Positions 9,168 through 18,593 are shown, numbered from the stretch's first letter. The stretch is DNA of 64,000 nt from Fibrobacterota bacterium (GCA_023459055.1 JAEWVR010000018.1:124001-188000), one strand, 5' to 3'. Numbers and translations: made by a program. The notes: generated by a model not told the origin, from the sequence alone.

Positions 9168-10232
9168 TCAGTTACCCAGAAACAATTCTTTCTTTCGCGA
9201 AATCTCACCGGTTTGAGAATCAGTTTTTCTCAAGATGTAGTAACCACTGCGTCCAGGCTGCACTTTATGGTTATTATTCAAAGTAGAACCACCAGTTAAA
9301 ATCCGTGTATCAACATTCCTGCCAAGTAAGTCAACTGCCCTGAAACGTATCTGATTTGTCCCATATGAATTAACACCAGCTGATTTAATGCGTTTTTGAT
9401 GATGATACGATATGTATGTTGCAGTGCTATAGAGTTTTCCATTACTATCCAATGCCAGTCCCCCGAGATCCGGACCAAGGGCATATAATGCACTTACTTC
9501 TGCCGGGGATTTTGCAGTATTAAAAGTTAACATGTATTTCATTTCTCCATTAATACCGACTTTTGGATCACCAGCCCCCCATCCGCCAACTCGCAGTGCT
9601 GTAGTATCCAGGTATGGCAATGCAGTAGGGATAACTCCCGGAGTACCTGCAATTGCACAGGGTATCCCATTAATATAAACCTTGATACGATCTGTATTCT
9701 CAGCTTGAGTAACATCAATTACGGTAATCAAAGAAAACCATGTGTTCGGATCAGCGTTTCCGGCAGGACGGAGAAAATCAATAAATGTTTTTCCATTACC
9801 ATCACATACTCTTATTTCAAAGGTGTCTGTATGCTGACGGTGAATGACAATTTTAGTAGTGTATGAAACGACTTTTGCCCAGATATTCTTCTCACGCGTT
9901 AAGTCAGCCATTTTCAACCAGCAGGCAACGGTGAGCTTATTCTCCGCAAAGCTCCCGATATCATTACTAAATTTAATATTACTGGTAGTGCTGTCAAAAC
10001 AATAACTCTGCAAATCGCTGCGCCAACCATAATTAGCAGGGACACGATCAAAAGTTGCAGTCACCAATGCTGGAGCATTGGGCCCTATAACCGGTATAAC
10101 ATTTCCGGTATTCGTACTTAAAGAACCCTCAGACTGCTTAAACAACCCGATTGTCAGGTTTGAATCATCAAAATTTCCAACCATCGCATACGATGACAGA
10201 CACATTGCTGCGATCACAGGTAAAAATTTCAT
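9168..10232 (-). CDS. secreted LamG/concanavalin-like protein
   Basis: 354-residue exported protein. A short signal peptide (about 1-17, ending SSYA) is followed by a region like LamG/Laminin-G-3 jelly-roll domains (about 50-250). Typical pieces are KLTVACWLKMADLT, a central WFSLITVIDV strand and VKVYINGIP-like VYINGIPCA. These domains bind carbohydrate or protein ligands. The last 70 residues (FRAVDLLGRNVDTRIL, then GRSGYYILRKTDS) resemble a FlgD-like/type IX secretion tail. The ATG at 10232 is preferred over the GTG one codon upstream, with GAGGAG ahead. No catalytic motif was found. Confidence 0.75.
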   Translation of the reverse strand: MKFLPVIAAMCLSSYAMVGNFDDSNLTIGLFKQSEGSLSTNTGNVIPVIGPNAPALVTATFDRVPANYGWRSDLQSYCFDSTTSNIKFSNDIGSFAENKLTVACWLKMADLTREKNIWAKVVSYTTKIVIHRQHTDTFEIRVCDGNGKTFIDFLRPAGNADPNTWFSLITVIDVTQAENTDRIKVYINGIPCAIAGTPGVIPTALPYLDTTALRVGGWGAGDPKVGINGEMKYMLTFNTAKSPAEVSALYALGPDLGGLALDSNGKLYSTATYISYHHQKRIKSAGVNSYGTNQIRFRAVDLLGRNVDTRILTGGSTLNNNHKVQPGRSGYYILRKTDSQTGEISRKKELFLGN

Positions 10233-10403
10233 CACTACTCCTCATTAAGTTATTTCAAAATTAAATGTTTCAAAAGATATATTTTGTTAAGGTCAAAAGC
10301 AGTATTTTTTATTCCATTTTATCCTGTAATTCTGTTGTATGCAATTTGGCTAAAAATTTTTATTCTCATGGTTTGTTAGTACATCATCGCAATGAAGTTA
10401 CCA

Positions 10404-11240
10404 CTACTTCCACAGTGAATTCAGAAATTTGATCGACGACACCACAATATCCGGTTTCCAGGGTGATTCATTCAGCATTTCAGGAGTGGTTTCGCCGGTT
10501 AATACACAGATTGATACCATATTCGCATTGATACCAAAAGCGATATCTGTGTACAGCCGGTCTCCGATCATTACCATTTTATCATGGGGTACAGCAAATC
10601 GTTTACTGATAATATCCGCCATTACCCTGCCTGGTTTTCCAATGAATTGAGGTTCTGCGCCAGTGGCATTTTGTATCATTTTGCAAATAGAACCGCAGTC
10701 GGGAATAAAGTGGTTATTCACAACAGGACAGACAAGATCGGGATTTGTTGCGATAAATTTCGCACCACATTCTATATATTTACAGCATGCTCTGAGCTTC
10801 GCATATGTCAACTCTGTGTCAAAACCGACAAGTACACAGTCGACCTGTTGTGAAGACTCTTCACATATTGTAAAACCCATTGTCCGGAATTCATTGCGCA
10901 AAGCTTCTGTTCCTGCAATGTACACTGAACAGTCTGCCGGATAGTGCTCCTTTATGTGGACTCCGGCTGCAAACCCTGATGTCAATATCGTATGTTCTGT
11001 TACAGAAAAACCAAAGGCTTTAATTTTATTTACATAATCAGACGTACTCATTGATGAATTATTTGTCAGAAAAAGAACCTCTGAACCCGCCTGTTTCACG
11101 GCTCTTACAAAATCAAGCGCGCCATCAATAAGTTTATTCTCTATGTAAACAGTCCCGTCAAGGTCAAGTACATACAGTTTTTTATCATTGAGTAAAGATA
11201 GTGCATCAAGAGAGTCTATGCGCATTATTCCACATTTCAT
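10404..11240 (-). CDS. HAD-IIA (NagD-like) sugar-phosphate phosphatase
   Basis: Cytoplasmic haloacid-dehalogenase phosphatase of subfamily IIA, which includes NagD and p-nitrophenyl or glycerol-phosphate phosphatases. In 278 residues: motif I DLDGTVY at 26-32 (first D is the nucleophile), motif II LTNNSS near 59-64, a lysine in IGKPG near 200, and motif III MIGDRLYTDI near 223-232. Length is normal. The start is uncertain: ATG at 11240 has no clear ribosome site, and a second ATG lies five codons in. Substrate cannot be told from sequence. It is not closely linked to neighbours. Confidence 0.88.
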   Translation of the reverse strand: MKCGIMRIDSLDALSLLNDKKLYVLDLDGTVYIENKLIDGALDFVRAVKQAGSEVLFLTNNSSMSTSDYVNKIKAFGFSVTEHTILTSGFAAGVHIKEHYPADCSVYIAGTEALRNEFRTMGFTICEESSQQVDCVLVGFDTELTYAKLRACCKYIECGAKFIATNPDLVCPVVNNHFIPDCGSICKMIQNATGAEPQFIGKPGRVMADIISKRFAVPHDKMVMIGDRLYTDIAFGINANMVSICVLTGETTPEMLNESPWKPDIVVSSIKFLNSLWK

Positions 11241-11509
11241 TGTAATTCGGTACTCTAATTTACCAGGGAAAGCTCATTGTATGACCGATACAGGATAAGA
11301 TTTCAGAGTAGTACCGGTTACGCATCATCCCATAAACACCGACATATTTCAAACACGACACAGGATTGCTCCAGCGTTTCCGACAATGAACTTTTTACAG
11401 ATACCATTTGAAGGGAACCTATATAATAGTAAAATAATTTTAATTTAAAATGATGGGGGAATTATTTTGTCTCAGGAAAATAAGATACTGCCAAACAAAG
11501 TATTCATTA

Positions 11510-13024
11510 CTAATCATAGGCCTCTTCATAGAAATCGGCTTCCTCTTTCCATGGCAGCAACAGCTGGGAACGGCTTGTTTGTTTGAGTTTGCGCAATGCT
11601 TTAATTTCAATTTGACGAACTCGTTCATTTGTCAAATGAAGTACCTGGCCGATTTCTCCAAGCGTCTTTATCCGCCCGTCATCAAGGCCAAAACGCATGA
11701 TCACTGTCTGTTTTTCTTTGACATCAAGGGAGTCCAGCACCTGGGCAATATGTTCGCGCAATGACGAAAGCGACAATTTCTGGAATGGATCCTCTGAGCG
11801 GGTATCTTCAATATATTCACCAATCGTTGTTCCATCCTCACTGTTTATTTCCATATCAAGCGAGATTGGATTTGACGCACACTCCATTGCTGCTTCAATT
11901 TTATCGACTGGCGTTTTGAGTGCTTCCGCAATCTGCAGGATTGTTGGATGTTCCCCGGTTTTTAAACTCCAATCACGACTGAACCGTTCAATTTTACTTA
12001 CCAGATCAAACGTATTTGCAGGAAGATGAATCGTTTTTGATTTCTCATGTATTGCACGGGTAATTGACTGACGCACCCACCATATCGCATAGGTACTGAA
12101 TTTGTACCCTTTCCGGTAATCGAAATTTTCTACCGCGGTAATAAGCCCCTTATTACCCTCCTGAATAAGATCACTTATTTCAAGTCCCCGATGAATATAG
12201 CGTTTTGCAATACTTACCACAAGGCGAACATTGGCCTCAATGATCGAACACTTTGCCTGATTCCGCATCTCCTCCCAGTTTGTGAAATCATCAAGCTCAC
12301 TGCTGTCGGGATTTTGCAGCAGAATTTTCTTGAATTTCTCGAGCAGTTCCTTTACTCGTCGTGAATTCAGCTTCAGTTGCTGGCAAAGCTCTATCAAACG
12401 TTCCTGTGCAATCAGCAGTGCGTTCTTATCACCACCATTGTCAGTCAATTCTTTTTTCAATCGCTCGACTTCTTCAGATACATCCTGAATCTTATTGATA
12501 GATTCAAAGAACATTTTTTTCTGTTCTTCAACCTCAACAGGCTCCTTTATAAGATCCTCCTCAATGCGGAGTATATCAGTACATTCTACTTTGCCGGACT
12601 CGAGCCACTCCTTAAATATGTAAAGCATCCCAACAATTTCAGGTACCCGGTACGCCATATCAAGAAGCTTGAATTGCGCAAAACGCATAAGAATTGCATA
12701 TTGCACCTCCTGCCCTCTTGACATAAGAGGTACTCTTCCGAGACTATTGAGATATATCCACGTCGGATCTGAAAAATTTCCTTTACGTTCAGAATTAAGA
12801 GTCTTGACAGGTTTACTACGTGCGATATCTTTTCTGGTACTTTGTATTTCTATTTTTTCTTCAACTAAAGCACTCCTGAGTGCCTTTACATCATCGGGAT
12901 CGCTTGCAATTTCATGTATCTGTGCATCAGATACAAAACCCTGCAGCCGTGCAATCTTATGCAGCCGGGTGATCTTCCGGGCAAACTTGTCAATGGACTC
13001 TTGTAGTTCATCATTATGTATCAT
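11510..13024 (-). CDS. rpoD: RNA polymerase sigma-70 factor, RpoD-like
   Basis: Principal-type sigma factor that directs RNA polymerase to -35/-10 promoters. In 504 residues: region 1.2 (DPTWIYLNSLGRVPLMSR) near 86-103, a long helical non-conserved insert (about 115-245) as in proteobacterial RpoD, region 2 with RLVVSIAKRY and the -10-melting segment GYKFSTYAIWWVRQSITRAI (about 262-325), region 3, and region 4.2 (LTNERVRQIEIKALRKLK) near 460-480. Region 1.1 is short. The recognition stretch reads TIHLPANTFD rather than the more usual TIRIPVHM, so it could be a group-2 paralogue. AAGGG precedes the ATG. A good promoter lies at 13052-13080. Confidence 0.88.
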   Translation of the reverse strand: MIHNDELQESIDKFARKITRLHKIARLQGFVSDAQIHEIASDPDDVKALRSALVEEKIEIQSTRKDIARSKPVKTLNSERKGNFSDPTWIYLNSLGRVPLMSRGQEVQYAILMRFAQFKLLDMAYRVPEIVGMLYIFKEWLESGKVECTDILRIEEDLIKEPVEVEEQKKMFFESINKIQDVSEEVERLKKELTDNGGDKNALLIAQERLIELCQQLKLNSRRVKELLEKFKKILLQNPDSSELDDFTNWEEMRNQAKCSIIEANVRLVVSIAKRYIHRGLEISDLIQEGNKGLITAVENFDYRKGYKFSTYAIWWVRQSITRAIHEKSKTIHLPANTFDLVSKIERFSRDWSLKTGEHPTILQIAEALKTPVDKIEAAMECASNPISLDMEINSEDGTTIGEYIEDTRSEDPFQKLSLSSLREHIAQVLDSLDVKEKQTVIMRFGLDDGRIKTLGEIGQVLHLTNERVRQIEIKALRKLKQTSRSQLLLPWKEEADFYEEAYD

Positions 13025-13051
13025 ATGCGACCCTTGAAATTCTTTTCATAT

Positions 13052-13080
13052 ATTGTATGATAGCCTCCAGCATTGTTCAA
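13052..13080 (-). promoter_or_regulatory. sigma-70 promoter of the rpoD-like gene
   Basis: On the minus strand TTGAAC, a 17-base spacer and TACAAT (4/6 and 5/6 matches) lie about 30 bases before the start codon. Confidence 0.65.
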
Positions 13081-13193
13081 GGAAAAGTTTTTATGCCGGC
13101 ATAAGTGTGTTATCCAATAGCACAATATTCTCTCCACGTTAAATTCTGTCGCTGCATATCTCAAGGCTCATTGACGCAGTTTTCTGATTTCTA

Positions 13194-13222
13194 TTGCTTT
13201 TTACCCCACAATATTTTATTAT
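13194..13222 (+). promoter_or_regulatory. candidate promoter of the DUF401 gene
   Basis: TTGCTT, a 17-base spacer and TATTAT. The -10 is good, the -35 poor. The palindrome at 13218-13234 overlaps its downstream end. Confidence 0.45.
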
Positions 13223-13234
13223 TACTGTAATAAT
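13218..13234. promoter_or_regulatory. palindromic operator candidate
   Basis: ATTATTAC-T-GTAATAAT is a perfect 8-bp dyad with a one-base centre. It overlaps the -10 and start region of the candidate DUF401 promoter, 33 bases before the start codon, a position suited to repression. Confidence 0.5.
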
Positions 13235-13266
13235 TTCAGTACTAATAAAACAACTCGTGAGGTTAT

Positions 13267-14568
13267 ATGGAGTTTTTAGATCAGGTACCATCATTTATTA
13301 AAGTTGCAGTGATTTTTTTCTCGATTCTTACTCTTTATAAAACCGGTGTCTCCCTGGGACTTTCGATACTGATCCATTCAATTATTCTCACACTTCTTGA
13401 AGGGGTTGGAGTGCATGGCGTCGCTCACATTTTCACGGCATTTCTAAAACCGGGTAACTACCTGTTGTTAATAGTAATAGCTCTGCTCCTCTTTTTTACG
13501 GAAGCACTCCGCAATACGGGGCGGATGGAAAAAACGGTTGATGCACTCAAAGCGAAGTTTAAAAGCAGAAAGGTACTGTTAAGTGCACTACCGGCACTTG
13601 TCGGACTTCTTCCTATGCCGGGAGGTGCTTTATTCAGTGCACCTATGGTAAGTTCACTTGATACAGACAACAAATTGACATCAAGCTACAAAGCTGCGAT
13701 CAATTACTGGTTCAGACATATCTGGGAATTCTGGTGGCCGCTCTATCCTGGTGTTATTGTTGCCATAAAGTACTGTGGTTTACCAATCGGCATATTTTTA
13801 CTAATACAGATGCCATTTACAGTTTGCGCAATATGTAGTGGATATCTTTTTATCCTTAAGCGCCTTCCTGCAGATTATGTAAATACGAAAGGTTCTCACA
13901 GGAGTTCACTGCACCTCTTATCAGCGCTTGGTCCGATTCTTATTCTCGTAGTGATCGCAACAAGCGGAGCATTTCTTCTCCCCTATACCGGAGTTCCATC
14001 ATCACTGGCAAATCTCTTAAGTATGCCAGCAGGATTGATTGTCGCACTGGTAGTGACTTTTAAATCCGACCATACCGCATTTCGTAAATCACTGAAGCTT
14101 TTTACATCAAAGTCAACCTGGACACTGTTGCTTGTTGTAGCGGGGGTACTCGCCTTTTCATCAACATTGCAGATGCCGATCAGCGATAGTAATGAAACCA
14201 TTGTGTCGAGAATGCGTGATGAATTTCTGAACATGCATTTCCCGATACTCCTTGTGATATGCCTGATACCGTTTATCGCAGGTGCCGTTACCGGTATCGC
14301 AGTCGGGTTTGTCGGTGCAAGTTTTCCCCTTATTTTTGGACTCATCGGGGAAAATCCGTCAACTGCAACGCTTATCGCGACAACATCTCTGGCTTACGCA
14401 TGCGGTTATATCGGCATGATGCTCTCGCCGCTGCATATTTGTCTTGTTGTAACTGTCAACCACTTCAAGGCACGATTGACTGATATATATAGATATCTAT
14501 GGAAACCAATACTGCTAACAGGATTATTTGCGGCAATTTTGTGTAGTTGCTATCTGTATCTTATATGA
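13267..14568 (+). CDS. DUF401-family integral membrane protein
   Basis: 433-residue polytopic protein of the DUF401 family (archaeal AF0261-like), which looks like a transporter but has no proven substrate. About ten or eleven membrane segments span the whole length. The family hallmark LPMPGGALFSAPMV is near 116-129, followed by NYWFRHIWEFWWPLYPGV near 146-163. A second Gly-rich half (GAVTGIAVGFVGASFPL) near 340 suggests an inverted-repeat transporter. GTGAGG lies just before the ATG. It stands alone, with a palindromic operator candidate in its leader, and is followed by a repeat (14574-14646). Confidence 0.85.
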   Translation: MEFLDQVPSFIKVAVIFFSILTLYKTGVSLGLSILIHSIILTLLEGVGVHGVAHIFTAFLKPGNYLLLIVIALLLFFTEALRNTGRMEKTVDALKAKFKSRKVLLSALPALVGLLPMPGGALFSAPMVSSLDTDNKLTSSYKAAINYWFRHIWEFWWPLYPGVIVAIKYCGLPIGIFLLIQMPFTVCAICSGYLFILKRLPADYVNTKGSHRSSLHLLSALGPILILVVIATSGAFLLPYTGVPSSLANLLSMPAGLIVALVVTFKSDHTAFRKSLKLFTSKSTWTLLLVVAGVLAFSSTLQMPISDSNETIVSRMRDEFLNMHFPILLVICLIPFIAGAVTGIAVGFVGASFPLIFGLIGENPSTATLIATTSLAYACGYIGMMLSPLHICLVVTVNHFKARLTDIYRYLWKPILLTGLFAAILCSCYLYLI

Positions 14569-14573
14569 AAAGA

Positions 14574-14646
14574 GGTTAAGGTTAAGATTGAGATTGAGGT
14601 AGTTTTAAGTTTTCCTTAACCTTAATCTAAGTCTTTATCTGAATCT
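14574..14646. repeat. imperfect inverted repeat of AAGGTTAAGATTGAG units
   Basis: The left arm (14574-14599) is built from GGTTAAGGTTAAGATTGAG-like units. The right arm (14614-14646) carries the complement CCTTAACCTTAATCTAAG. It fills the gap between two convergent genes and may act as a two-way terminator. It looks like a dispersed genome repeat; no second copy was found in this window. Confidence 0.6.
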
Positions 14647-14656
14647 TCCCGGGCTT

Positions 14657-15346
14657 CTAGTCCCTTGGATCAACAATCGCCTTCTTGGATGCATTGTGAG
14701 CTTTCCATTTTCTGATAAACTCACCAAGCGTTACACTGGTCGTGCGTAATACCTCACTTTTCGCAGAACTCACAAGCCCACCGCTCGCTGAGGCTTTCGC
14801 AACCAATTCTGGAATCAGTTCAACCGGTTTCAACTTCGTTTCAGTAACATACACCGTAACACCACTTGCAGGATTGGGTGTTGATGGAATATACACGCAA
14901 ACAAGCGGTTCGCTTACTGCATCAGAAATCTCAGTCGTTTCCCGTGATGTCACAAATCCGAGAGACCATAAACCCTCTGACGGATACTCAATCATGACTA
15001 CTTCACCGGGGAAATTTTTCTGAGGCTTAAGCATTGCATTAAAAATCTGCTGAACCGTTATAAACACTTTATTTAAAAGAGGAATACTAACGATAACCGC
15101 ATTACCGATTTCAACAGCTTTCTTTTCGAAATAGTTCCTTGTGATAATACCGGTAAGAAATATCAACAGTACCACTATCAATGCACCAAGCCCGGTCTCG
15201 GAAGGTTTAATCCCTGTTGTTACCGGAATAATCAATTCAAACCAGTCAAATAGCTGCTTGAGAATAATTACAATCGCAGTAATAACCAGTACAACAATGA
15301 GCCCGGTAATAAAATATGTCCATACCCGTTTCAAAAAAAATTGCAT
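14657..15346 (-). CDS. DUF502-family membrane protein
   Basis: 229-residue inner-membrane protein of the DUF502 family. Two membrane segments are at about 10-32 and 50-70, then a soluble beta-rich domain with the family pattern VCVYIPSTPNPASGVTVYV (about 148-166) and a C-terminal segment ending the SPFH-like family core. AGGAG precedes the ATG. Function is unknown in this family. It is convergent with the DUF401 gene and shares the repeat at 14574-14646 as a 3' boundary. Confidence 0.88.
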   Translation of the reverse strand: MQFFLKRVWTYFITGLIVVLVITAIVIILKQLFDWFELIIPVTTGIKPSETGLGALIVVLLIFLTGIITRNYFEKKAVEIGNAVIVSIPLLNKVFITVQQIFNAMLKPQKNFPGEVVMIEYPSEGLWSLGFVTSRETTEISDAVSEPLVCVYIPSTPNPASGVTVYVTETKLKPVELIPELVAKASASGGLVSSAKSEVLRTTSVTLGEFIRKWKAHNASKKAIVDPRD

Positions 15347-15468
15347 TTGTTACTCCTGATTTTTTTTATATTACAATTTTTACGTTTTTTTTTCAATACT
15401 CTTTTGTGCAGCGTACAACTGTATAACAAAACAGAAATATTCTCTTAAAGGACTGAGATTCAAGAATT

Positions 15469-16170
15469 ATGTATGCACTGCATTCAATCAATGATCTATT
15501 TCTCGTCATTAACAAATTTCCTGATGTAAATTTTCATAAAGGTGTGGCGCCTGTCGGACTAGTTCAAACAATTCGCGAAGATCTTTCGCTTGATGAGCTT
15601 TACCCGGTACATCGACTTGACACTATGACATCAGGATTACTACTTTTTGCCCGAAATCATCATACAGCACAGGAAATTACATCCCTTTTTCGAAATCGGG
15701 CTATTGAGAAGTACTACATTGCCCTCGCCCCCGGAACACCCAAAAAAAAGCAGGGGATGATAAGGGGTGATCTTAAAAAAGGCCGTAACGGTCAATGGAT
15801 ATTATCGCAATCACTCGAGAATCCGTCACTTACGCGATTTATCAGTAGAGGACTTGGCAACGGCCTCCGCCTCTACCTTCTTAAACCATTCACCGGTCGG
15901 ACACATCAGTTGCGGGTAGTAATGAAATCAATCAGTGTTCCAATTCTTGGTGATCCTATCTATGGAAACACAAAAAAATATGCGATCAATTTCGACCGGG
16001 GCTATCTTCATTCATTTGCGATACGATTCAATCTTGGTGATCACAATTACAGCTTTGTCATTAAACCAGATATCGGGATGCACTTTCTTTCTGATGAGTG
16101 CAGGACCATGATTCAAACTATGATTGAACCCTGGATTTTTTTTGAGACATCCAATACTGGAAAACCTTAA
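15469..16170 (+). CDS. RluA-family RNA pseudouridine synthase
   Basis: Cytoplasmic enzyme that isomerises uridine to pseudouridine in rRNA or tRNA. In 233 residues the catalytic loop HRLDTMTSGLLLFAR is near 47-61 (the D of HRLD is the nucleophile). The later motif KPFTGRTHQLRVVM near 142-155 and the GDPIYG signature near 162-167 are those of RluA enzymes. There is no S4 domain, as in the shorter TIGR01621-type subgroup. Ribosome site is weak. Target base cannot be inferred. Confidence 0.9.
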   Translation: MYALHSINDLFLVINKFPDVNFHKGVAPVGLVQTIREDLSLDELYPVHRLDTMTSGLLLFARNHHTAQEITSLFRNRAIEKYYIALAPGTPKKKQGMIRGDLKKGRNGQWILSQSLENPSLTRFISRGLGNGLRLYLLKPFTGRTHQLRVVMKSISVPILGDPIYGNTKKYAINFDRGYLHSFAIRFNLGDHNYSFVIKPDIGMHFLSDECRTMIQTMIEPWIFFETSNTGKP

Positions 16171-16327
16171 TCCCACATGATTTTATAAGCTATAACAATC
16201 TGCGATACCACAGGACCACTGCTACATAGTATTATAAAATCAGCCATATTTACTCAGGAATAAATTATTTTGATTCGTCTGCTTGTATACGGCAAATTTT
16301 AGTTGCTTGAACATGGAGTAAACACTT

Positions 16328-16753
16328 ATGATTCATAAAAAAATGATAACGCTGCCAATACTCGTTGCTGTAGTAACACTTTGTATTCTTCCCTTAGTGT
16401 TTTCAAACGGTTGTATGTTTGATCCGGGAACAGTTTCCAATGTAAGTGACAGTATCACGTACAAGGTAAATGGCAAAGTAAAAACATCAGATTCAAAATT
16501 TCTTGCGGGTATTCACGTATCACTTTATGATTCTGTAAATTCCATACGATCATCAATTTCCATAACCGACACCAATGGATCATTTTCAATTTCATTTCCC
16601 TATATCAAGCAGCGATTACTTCATATAGACTTTGTTGTTCCTGCTTCTCTTTCAGAATTATATTTAAGTAAACGCGATACCATTCATTTTGATGACAATT
16701 ACTTCAAGTATAGCTTTACAAAATATCACGAAGCCGTAATGCAATCAAAATGA
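16328..16753 (+). CDS. lipoprotein with carboxypeptidase-regulatory-like domain
   Basis: 141-residue exported lipoprotein. The signal segment ends in LVFSNGC, with the lipid-carrying Cys at residue 29. The mature part holds a transthyretin-like beta sandwich (YKVNGKVKTSDSKFLAGIHV, then SISITDTNGSFSISF) typical of carboxypeptidase-regulatory-like domains, found in many surface proteins. Small lipoproteins of this shape also occur in radical-SAM/lipoprotein systems, but no radical-SAM gene is adjacent. GGAG lies nine bases upstream of the ATG. Confidence 0.75.
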   Translation: MIHKKMITLPILVAVVTLCILPLVFSNGCMFDPGTVSNVSDSITYKVNGKVKTSDSKFLAGIHVSLYDSVNSIRSSISITDTNGSFSISFPYIKQRLLHIDFVVPASLSELYLSKRDTIHFDDNYFKYSFTKYHEAVMQSK

Positions 16754-16897
16754 TTCCATTTGATGTGGTAACTAATTATGGCCCTCTCATATAGTCGGGC
16801 CCTAAGATAACCCAAATCTCTACTGTGGAAGAAGGGTTTAAATCGAAATATAAGTCTGTAGTTTTATTCGTTGTTATTGTACCTAAAAAGGAATTAC

Positions 16898-17974
16898 ATG
16901 AATCTTGATTCCCTTAAAACGATTTTTCCTCATGCACACCAACCGCTTGAGACATTGATCTGGATTGCATTGTTTATTGTATGTGGAATTTTTCTGGGTA
17001 TCCTTACAGAGTTTTTTATCCGTAAATTTGTTACTTCATGGGTAAAAAAGACAACCTGGATTTATGATGATTTTCTGATAAGAGCATTAAAGGGAATTCC
17101 AATTCCACTATTTGTGGTGCTATCTTTTTATATAGGTTCAATCATATTACCCGATCTCCATGCAACACAGGTTATTTCCAACAGAATCTGTTTTGCAATT
17201 GCAGCGTTTCTTATAACCCTTGTAATAGCACGATTTATCTCAAAACTGATTCGTCAATTGAGTTCTACTGCCGAAGTACCACTTCCATCAAGTTTGCTTT
17301 CCAACCTTGCATCGGTTGTTGTCTTTCTTATTGGAACACTTGTCACCCTGCAAACGCTTGGGATTTCAATTACTCCGATTCTGACAACACTCGGTATCGG
17401 AGGCCTTGCCGTCGCACTTGCACTTCAGGATACATTAGCAAATTTATTTTCCGGTATTTACATACTGCTGTCAAAGCAGGTTCATATTGGAGATTATGTA
17501 AGACTTGACACTGGTAATGAAGGATCTGTCTCTGATATTACCTGGCGAAATACCATAATCAAAACACTTCCCGGAAACCTTGTTATTATACCAAACAACA
17601 AATTGTCATCTGCAATAATTTCCAATTTCAGCAGACCAACCAGGGAACATACGTTCTCACTTGAAATCGGTGTCAGTTATTCATGTGATCTATCATTTGT
17701 TGAAAAAATTGCATTTGAAACAGCCAAAAAAGTTATCACAGAGAATCCTGGTGGAGTTGCATCATTTGATCCGGTTATAAGGTTTCAGGGATTTGGTAAT
17801 TCGTCAATTACCATGACAATTATCATGCGGGCATCTGATTATACAAATCAAGGAGTACTGAAAAGTCAATGCGTAAAAGAGATTCACAAACGGTTTAAAG
17901 ATGAAAATATCGATATTCCTTATCCTACACAAACTATTAAAATTGATCCTGTTTGGAACTTACCAAAAAATTGA
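16898..17974 (+). CDS. MscS-family mechanosensitive channel
   Basis: 358-residue inner-membrane channel that opens under tension to release solutes. Four membrane segments lie in residues 1-165. The pore-lining segment with GIGGLAVALALQDTLANLFSG (Gly/Ala packing) is near 168-188, followed by the beta domain with GDYVRL and TWRNTIIKTLPGNLVIIPNN, the MscS hallmark, near 205-240. Start at the ATG of 16898 because AAAAGGAATT precedes it; an in-frame TTG at 16871 is less likely. Monocistronic, convergent with the rhomboid gene. Confidence 0.93.
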   Translation: MNLDSLKTIFPHAHQPLETLIWIALFIVCGIFLGILTEFFIRKFVTSWVKKTTWIYDDFLIRALKGIPIPLFVVLSFYIGSIILPDLHATQVISNRICFAIAAFLITLVIARFISKLIRQLSSTAEVPLPSSLLSNLASVVVFLIGTLVTLQTLGISITPILTTLGIGGLAVALALQDTLANLFSGIYILLSKQVHIGDYVRLDTGNEGSVSDITWRNTIIKTLPGNLVIIPNNKLSSAIISNFSRPTREHTFSLEIGVSYSCDLSFVEKIAFETAKKVITENPGGVASFDPVIRFQGFGNSSITMTIIMRASDYTNQGVLKSQCVKEIHKRFKDENIDIPYPTQTIKIDPVWNLPKN

Positions 17975-17993
17975 TTCTATTTGCATTCATTAT

Positions 17994-18554
17994 TTATGAC
18001 CCCTTGACTTTTGCATTCCTGAACCCGAAAATACTTCCGCAGATCCCACCCATGATATGCGCAAACTGTGAAATTGAATCCTGCTGAAATGCTGCAACAA
18101 TCTCTTTTGTCAAAAAGAGCAGAATAACAAGAATGAAAGTAAGCGGAATTTCGCCGGTTTTAAAATTTGTAAACGAACCCAGAATAATAAACATAAACAC
18201 GATACCACTCGCACCAAGTAAACCTGCCGGAAACAGAAAGGTATTTAACAAGCCGGTAATACCGGCAGCAACGATCATCATGAGCAACAGTCGTTTTGAT
18301 CCATACTTTTCTTCAAGAATCGGTCCGATAAGCAGAATAAACGAGAAGTTACCAATAAGATGCGCCCAGTCTTTGTGCCCGGCCGCATGAGAAAAAATAC
18401 GCAAGTAGGTTATCGGATCCGCAAGATTCATATGAGGATAACAAAGAAAGAAATTACTGATCAGCTTCCCGTGCATTATATCGCTTACAACAAGAACAAT
18501 CGTACAAATCGCTGTAAATGTCAAAACAACCGGGGCATTGTATGTAATTTTCAT
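17994..18554 (-). CDS. rhomboid-family intramembrane serine protease
   Basis: Membrane protease that cleaves transmembrane substrates. The 186-residue protein has about six membrane segments. The family motif HLIGNFSFILLIGP is near 65-78, the catalytic serine lies in GLLGASG near 112-118, and the catalytic histidine in FAHIMGG near 167-173. Loop 1 is short and replaces the usual WR motif. AAGGAA precedes the ATG. The family is secure; substrates are unknown. A repeat-rich region (18572-18836) lies upstream. Confidence 0.88.
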   Translation of the reverse strand: MKITYNAPVVLTFTAICTIVLVVSDIMHGKLISNFFLCYPHMNLADPITYLRIFSHAAGHKDWAHLIGNFSFILLIGPILEEKYGSKRLLLMMIVAAGITGLLNTFLFPAGLLGASGIVFMFIILGSFTNFKTGEIPLTFILVILLFLTKEIVAAFQQDSISQFAHIMGGICGSIFGFRNAKVKGS

Positions 18555-18571
18555 AGTGTTCCTTTGAGGAG

Positions 18572-18593
18572 GTGACTGGTGATGTGTGACGTG
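18572..18593. repeat. GTGAC-type repeat remnant
   Basis: GTGACTGGTGATGTGTGACG resembles one arm of the GTGAC repeat at 61648-61736. It is close to the rhomboid start and appears to be a single degenerate arm. Confidence 0.35.

Noticed and set aside
15345..15470. Regulatory element between DUF502 and the pseudouridine synthase
   Set aside because: Only T-rich sequence; nothing beyond the DUF502 ribosome site could be supported.
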